Shown: in pieces, positions 3,187 through 6,547 of the stretch | Layout: each line of letters begins with the position of its first letter | How positions within the stretch are numbered: the stretch's first letter is position 1 | From: CAYLPU01 sp964385635 | Lineage (GTDB): Bacteria; Chloroflexota; Anaerolineae; B4-G1 | NCBI GenBank assembly: GCA_964385635.1 | Contig: CAYLPU010000165.1 | Location: forward strand, 1 to 6,547 | DNA length: 6,547 nt | Direction: 5' to 3' | Translations under genes and position numbers: made by a program | Notes under the pieces: model-generated | Told to the model about the DNA's origin: nothing | Databases searched by the model: none | What the model saw: only the letters and a program-made list of their open reading frames with translations

Positions 3187-5713
3187 AACCGTAAGGCCCC
3201 AGGAAGCGCTCGCCGTCGAAGTGGATGAGGTGTGTCGCCGCTTCCCTGACCCAAACCTCTGTTTCCCAGGAGATGTCGCCCAGGTACCTGGCCATGTCGC
3301 TGCGGGTGAGGAAAGCGGTGACGTAAACCAGGCCGGGACGCGCTCCCTGGAACAGCCTGGCGAGTTCGTCCCGGCGCTTCCCATCCACGGGGCCGTGGCT
3401 CGTGACCGCCTCGATGAGAAATAGCCAGTCTTTCTCACCGTAATAGATCACCACGTCGGGCATTTTCCCGTGGATGTCCACCATAACGCCGAGATCCCGC
3501 AGTGCTTCCTCGTCGAAGTACCCCCACTTGTCGCCCGTATCACCCACGTAAATCACGTGTCCACCGGGCGCAAACCTCGGCGCGAACTCGTCTACGATGG
3601 CCTTCATAAGTTCGCTATGTTCACCGGATGTCAGGTAGATTTCCTTGCCCTCTGCCAGGGTTACGGGAATCTTGGTCATCTCCCGCTCTCGCGCGTACCG
3701 CTGCTTGAGCGTCTCCACCGAGTCCAGATAGGCAGCCAGGTTGGTAGCCCAGGTCACCGTCCCACAGGTCTTGAGCAGTTCCAGCGCGGCTGGCTCGATT
3801 TGGTAGCAAAACTTGGGGCTGTTCACTGGTCTATCCGGCTTGTCCGGGTTGGGCACAGCGAGGCCCGCCTCCATGAACTGGTGCATGCTCTGTCTGCGGA
3901 AGGTCTCGCGAGTATTCGGGGCATAGTCCCTGCCATAGTATTCCCGGCAAAAGTCCATAATAGGCGTAATCCCCATCAGCGGAGCCGTTGCATCTGCCCA
4001 TGGCGTCTCCGGTCTCAGGCCCAGCAGCGCCAGCAGGGTAAGGGCGGAACGCTCGTTCTGTTGGCCTCTGGGCAGGCCAAGCGCCTTCAGTATCTCCAGG
4101 GTCTCATCTATTTTCTGTTTGGCACTCACAGGGTTCGGGGACTGTACGTCTGCCATGCGGTGAATCTCCCTTTCCAACAACTCGTCAATTTCCCTCTGGG
4201 ACGGGAACTTGTCTCCGACGCTAGCGCCAAGAGCCTCCAGCACTTCCCGGCTCGGATAGCGCAGCATCCTGAGATCCGTGGCGTTGACCTGGGTGTGACC
4301 GTTGAACTGGCGGAAGTAGATGTCCACCAGGGTTGAGTTCAGGAACATCGCCAGGCCCTTGGCCAGTTCCAGGGGCAGCCCGGCGTTGTCGCGGTGGTAG
4401 ACGTTCAGGTGATTTTCGAACCCCACCTGCGGGGCCAGAATCCGCCTGGGGTCGTAGATCGCGGCTACGACGCGGCGGGGTTCCTCCTTAGCGGAAAAGC
4501 GCCTGACCAGAACGTAGTTCCCGGCAGGCAGTAGGAGGGATTCCGTGTGCGGGGCCAACTCGATAGCATTCGGCTTCTTGCTGCCCGGCTTGGGCCAGCG
4601 GATGAACCCGTCGTCGAAATGGGTGGGGTAGATGAGAGGCATGGTACCACTCTCAGGATCGGCCCTCAGAAAATCCTTGGCCCGAAAGGCCACGACACGT
4701 CCCGTGGAGACGGCTATCCCAAGATCGTCCAGGGTGTGGTGGAACATGTCTATTCGGTCCACCACGAGCTGGTCCATATCGCTGGTTGGTATGTGGATGA
4801 CCTGGTCTGGATCGCCGGGCTTGACGACCTGCTCGTAGTCCACCTCGCGGACGGTCATGATCTCGTCACCCGGCCCTTGGTTGGCGGAGATGACGACCTT
4901 TCCCCGCTCGCCACCCTTGACCGCGCGGAAGATGATGTTTTCTTGCAGCACATCGTCAGCCCTGAACGCCTTGTCCCGGGCCTCGAAGACGTGGATGTGG
5001 CGCAGCGCCATAGCCTCCAGGAACAACTCACGGAAGGGCTTGAAGTAAGGGCCGTTGCAGAAGCTACGGGGCGTAATGGCGACTAACTCGCCGTCTTGTT
5101 CGAGTAAACGAGTGGCGATGGCAAGGAAACCTGAGTACAGGTTGCTAGTCTCTACGCCGATGCTGCGGAGCAGACGGCGGTGCTGCGAGTTGCTCCGTAT
5201 TTTCTTGTAGGGAGGGTTCAGGATGGCCCGATTGAATGAGAGGCACTCGGTAGAGAACAAGGTGCCCTGTAGCATATCCGCTCCTGCCCTGATGAAGTCC
5301 TCCTCCCGCACTTCCCCGGCGAATTCCACCCCGTATGCCCGGCACATCTCCCTGCACTCGGCCAGCGCGGAATGGAGGTATTCGACCAGCGTAGGCTCAA
5401 GCTCATAGGCCACGACGACGATGCTGGTGGGTCTCGTAGCACGCTGGCAGGCATCTTCCACGAACGCCGCCGTCAGGGTCCCCACGCCCGCCCCGGCGTC
5501 CAGCAGGCGGATCTCTCCCACCGACTCCCCGAAGAGAGACACCATGAAACGGGCCACAGTGGGCGGCGTGAAGAACTGCCCCATCTGAGACCGCCGCCTG
5601 GAGCCCAACCCCCGGCATGCATCAAAGCGATAAAGGTCTACGCGTTGCGTAAGCCTTTCATCGTGGATCATGTCAATGGTCGGAGTATCTTTAATCTGAC
5701 TTGGCGTCGCCAT
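3185..5713 (-). CDS. fused type II restriction-modification enzyme: BsuBI/PstI-class adenine methyltransferase plus BsuBI/PstI endonuclease
   Basis: This 842-residue protein carries both halves of a restriction-modification system. Residues about 1-520 are a gamma-type adenine-N6 methyltransferase: GQFFTPPTVARFM (45-57, motif X region), LLDAGAGVGTL (70-80, SAM-binding motif I) and the catalytic NPPY (166-169). About 330-490 is probably the target-recognition part. Residues about 531-842 are a BsuBI/PstI-family endonuclease: a helical N-terminal domain (ALTLLALLGLRP, NTRETFRRQSMHQF, RPVNSPKFCYQIEP), then the catalytic domain with KMPDVV (D753) and LIEAVTSHGPV (E768). PstI and BsuBI recognise CTGCAG and their methylases modify its adenine, so the same site is predicted here. 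From memory, the free methylase and endonuclease are about 500 and 320 residues, so both halves look complete. No Shine-Dalgarno precedes the ATG; a -10 box ends 6 bases upstream, suggesting leaderless translation. No separate specificity or controller gene is adjacent. Confidence 0.93.
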   Translation of the reverse strand: MATPSQIKDTPTIDMIHDERLTQRVDLYRFDACRGLGSRRRSQMGQFFTPPTVARFMVSLFGESVGEIRLLDAGAGVGTLTAAFVEDACQRATRPTSIVVVAYELEPTLVEYLHSALAECREMCRAYGVEFAGEVREEDFIRAGADMLQGTLFSTECLSFNRAILNPPYKKIRSNSQHRRLLRSIGVETSNLYSGFLAIATRLLEQDGELVAITPRSFCNGPYFKPFRELFLEAMALRHIHVFEARDKAFRADDVLQENIIFRAVKGGERGKVVISANQGPGDEIMTVREVDYEQVVKPGDPDQVIHIPTSDMDQLVVDRIDMFHHTLDDLGIAVSTGRVVAFRAKDFLRADPESGTMPLIYPTHFDDGFIRWPKPGSKKPNAIELAPHTESLLLPAGNYVLVRRFSAKEEPRRVVAAIYDPRRILAPQVGFENHLNVYHRDNAGLPLELAKGLAMFLNSTLVDIYFRQFNGHTQVNATDLRMLRYPSREVLEALGASVGDKFPSQREIDELLEREIHRMADVQSPNPVSAKQKIDETLEILKALGLPRGQQNERSALTLLALLGLRPETPWADATAPLMGITPIMDFCREYYGRDYAPNTRETFRRQSMHQFMEAGLAVPNPDKPDRPVNSPKFCYQIEPAALELLKTCGTVTWATNLAAYLDSVETLKQRYAREREMTKIPVTLAEGKEIYLTSGEHSELMKAIVDEFAPRFAPGGHVIYVGDTGDKWGYFDEEALRDLGVMVDIHGKMPDVVIYYGEKDWLFLIEAVTSHGPVDGKRRDELARLFQGARPGLVYVTAFLTRSDMARYLGDISWETEVWVREAATHLIHFDGERFLGPYG

Positions 5714-5719
5714 GGTGTA

Positions 5720-5748
5720 ATTATAACTTGGATACGGCGAGAGGGCAA
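5720..5748 (-). promoter_or_regulatory. promoter of the RM gene, predicted leaderless transcript
   Basis: On the minus strand TATAAT (5725-5720) is followed by TACACC and then the ATG at 5713, and is preceded at a 17-base spacing by TTGCCC (5748-5743, 4 of 6 to TTGACA). A start 7 bases after the -10 places the first transcribed base on or next to the A of ATG. The absence of any purine-rich ribosome site agrees with a leaderless mRNA. Confidence 0.65.
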
Positions 5749-5805
5749 AACGCCGTTAGAAGAGCATCATGCATTGAGGACAAGCGGCAAACTGTGTTGG
5801 CGTGA

Positions 5806-6045
5806 GGTACGACGGCAGCCCCTGCACAAACAAAACCGCCCGCCGCCCCGCTTCCCCCACCACGACCGGTGCCGCCAGGCGAAAAGCGCGGGGACTGGGC
5901 CACTATCCAACTCGATGTCGATTCGCCCGCCGACCTGCAGCAACGCCTGGCACAGATCAGTTGGAAAGACTATGCAGCCGAGCGCGCCCGCTATGACCAT
6001 CACCAGGATCAATTTTACCGGCGGTATCGCTGGCGTCATCATTGA
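5806..6045 (+). pseudogene. C-terminal remnant of an unidentified Pro-rich protein
   Basis: The + strand frame opens after a TGA at 5803 and ends at TGA 6043-6045. It encodes a Pro/Ala-rich linker (APLPPPRPVPPGEKRG) followed by a well-formed hydrophilic domain: DWATIQLDVDSPADLQQRL, then AQISWKDYAAERARYDHH and QDQFYRRYRWRHH. Codons are typical of a GC-rich genome. No start codon with a ribosome site is present, and sequence upstream to the RM promoter is not coding-like, so only the C-terminus survives. The linker contains the right copy of the 31-bp repeat found on the other side of the RM gene. The family is not recognised; the domain lacks any catalytic motif I know. Confidence 0.5.
5839..5869 (+). 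repeat. 31-bp direct repeat flanking the RM gene, right copy
   Basis: Thirty of 31 bases match 2900-2930 in the same orientation. It lies within the Pro-rich coding remnant. The two copies are 2,939 bases apart and enclose the whole RM gene with its promoter. Confidence 0.7.
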
Positions 6046-6128
6046 GATGCCGTGCTTCAACAACGAGTCGCTGATTGGGCTGTGGCTGTCTCTGATTGTT
6101 AATGTGCTACTTTTACCTCAATGCGTTT

Positions 6129-6401
6129 TTAGTCAACTTTCAATTTCAAATGAAATTCAAACTCTTCCACGCCTTTAAAAGGATCTCCATCAAGAGAAGC
6201 TGAAATTGTTTCCCATCCATTTTCGCCTAATACTTTCATTAACAATAATCCAAAATCCAAATCACGATTGCTTAGACCGCTTACTCTTAAAGTATATTTG
6301 TCACCGGTGGGTAATTCCTGCAACGAAGTAACTGAGCAATACGGGAACAATCGTTTTGCTTGTTCAGTTATCCTGGAAGTTCCCCCAAAAAGCTGTACCA
6401 C
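6129..6401 (-). CDS. hypothetical AT-rich protein, possibly the 3' part of a frameshifted gene
   Basis: A 90-codon frame from a GTG at 6401 to TAA at 6129. Codon use is AT-rich (AAA, TTA, GAT, TTT), unlike the TA and RM genes, which suggests a separate acquisition. The product is soluble and shows a repeating hydrophobic pattern, with LPTGDKYTLRVSGLSNRDLD and MKVLGENGWETISASL; the 'LGENGWE' piece resembles the motif of small DUF4177-like proteins, which is only a weak hint. No Shine-Dalgarno precedes the GTG, and the frame overlaps the end of the upstream ORF by 34 bases in the -1 register across a T5G5 run. It may therefore be translated only as an extension of that ORF, or the pair may be one gene broken by an indel. 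Confidence 0.5.
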   Translation of the reverse strand: MVQLFGGTSRITEQAKRLFPYCSVTSLQELPTGDKYTLRVSGLSNRDLDFGLLLMKVLGENGWETISASLDGDPFKGVEEFEFHLKLKVD

Positions 6402-6547
6402 TTGAGGCTGTGTTTATTGTGATTCTCTTCTGGAAGTGTGCCAAGAGCCCCCACCCACAAGAGGGGGGCATCGTCGCCGTCGTCGTAGGGCTGTGGGATA
6501 TTTACCCCAAAAGTTGCACCAGTAGGTACTGTGTGAAGTTGACCTCC
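6368..6547 (-). CDS. partial hypothetical ORF running off the window edge
   Basis: From the right edge an open minus-strand frame encodes 59 residues and stops at TAA 6370-6368. It includes TGATFGVNIPQPYDDGDDAP, LLWVGALGTLPEENHNKHSL and the ending KWYSFLGELPG. There is no in-frame start inside the window with a convincing ribosome site, so the N-terminus lies beyond 6547. The family is not recognised. The last codons (TTT TTG GGG GAA) contain a T_TTG_GGG heptamer in this frame, beyond which the -1 frame stays open for about 84 more codons. Confidence 0.45.
   Translation of the reverse strand, partial: GGQLHTVPTGATFGVNIPQPYDDGDDAPLLWVGALGTLPEENHNKHSLKWYSFLGELPG
6383..6389 (-). promoter_or_regulatory. 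candidate -1 frameshift heptamer T_TTG_GGG
   Basis: On the minus strand the run T5G5 (6391-6382) contains TTTGGGG positioned as X_XXY_YYZ in the reading frame of the partial ORF. A -1 slip would bypass the TAA at 6370-6368 and enter the frame ending at 6129. A weak 6-bp hairpin (GAACAA...TTGTTC) begins about 17 bases downstream, farther than is usual for a stimulator. A sequencing or genuine indel in the homopolymers is an equally good explanation. Confidence 0.3.

Noticed and set aside
3470..4336. + strand ORF of 288 codons
   Set aside because: It is antisense to the RM gene, which has unmistakable methylase and endonuclease motifs; the + frame has none and no ribosome site.
1626..5940. CTGCAG sites at 1626-1631, 2220-2225 and 5935-5940, none found inside the RM gene
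   Set aside because: Fewer than one site would be expected by chance in a gene of this length, so their absence there is not evidence of avoidance.
5372..6178. + strand ORF of 268 codons
   Set aside because: Its first part is antisense to the RM gene's 5' end, and its later part is in a different frame from the convincing Pro-rich remnant.
6381..6525. Resemblance of GGTACAGCTTTTTGGGG and GGTGCAACTTTTGGGG on the minus strand as a repeat
   Set aside because: It is short and imperfect, and consistent with chance similarity in two homopolymer-rich sites.

Overview
The window reads as an accessory (genomic-island-like) stretch of a fairly GC-rich bacterium. Two toxin-antitoxin (TA) modules, one large restriction-modification gene, structured intergenic repeats and several decayed gene fragments suggest a Chloroflexota (Anaerolineae-like) or similar repeat-rich environmental genome. 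The short dispersed element that reads CCTTCGG...CTCAGG in several intergenic places, and the abundance of small TA modules, are the main reasons. This placement is an inference; no core gene or rRNA is present to fix it.

Layout. Bases 1-399 hold two copies of a multi-hairpin repeat (1-163 and 214-399), followed by a coding-like scrap on the + strand (390-545). The intact genes are all on the minus strand. A Phd/YefM-type antitoxin (1019-1306) overlaps by 20 bases a PIN-domain toxin (586-1038), whose second conserved acidic position is a lysine. A clear sigma-70-type promoter lies just upstream. Bases 1390-2010 contain only debris: a + strand coding-like scrap, the N-terminal piece of a MazF/PemK toxin on the minus strand, and a membrane-protein-like scrap with an in-frame stop, with two short dispersed repeats between them. 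A second TA pair follows: a small antitoxin-like protein (2414-2707) and a VapC-like PIN toxin (2013-2414), joined by a TGATG stop/start overlap and preceded by a TATAAT promoter.

The centrepiece (3185-5713, minus) is one 842-residue polypeptide. It joins an Eco57I/BsuBI-class adenine-N6 DNA methyltransferase to a complete BsuBI/PstI-family restriction endonuclease, predicted to act on CTGCAG. Its -10 box sits 6 bases upstream of the ATG, with no Shine-Dalgarno, so the mRNA is probably leaderless. A perfect 20-bp palindrome overlaps its stop. A 31-bp direct repeat (2900-2930 and 5839-5869, one mismatch), part of a Pro/Ala-rich coding remnant, flanks the gene and suggests that it arrived by insertion or recombination.

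At the right edge, a partial minus-strand ORF (6368 to beyond 6547) overlaps a second, AT-rich ORF (6129-6401) in the -1 frame. The overlap contains a T5G5 run that forms a T_TTG_GGG heptamer in the upstream frame, so the two may be one frameshifted gene. The genes together look like a defence/addiction cassette in which restriction and TA modules stabilise each other's locus. No direct mechanistic link between them is visible.
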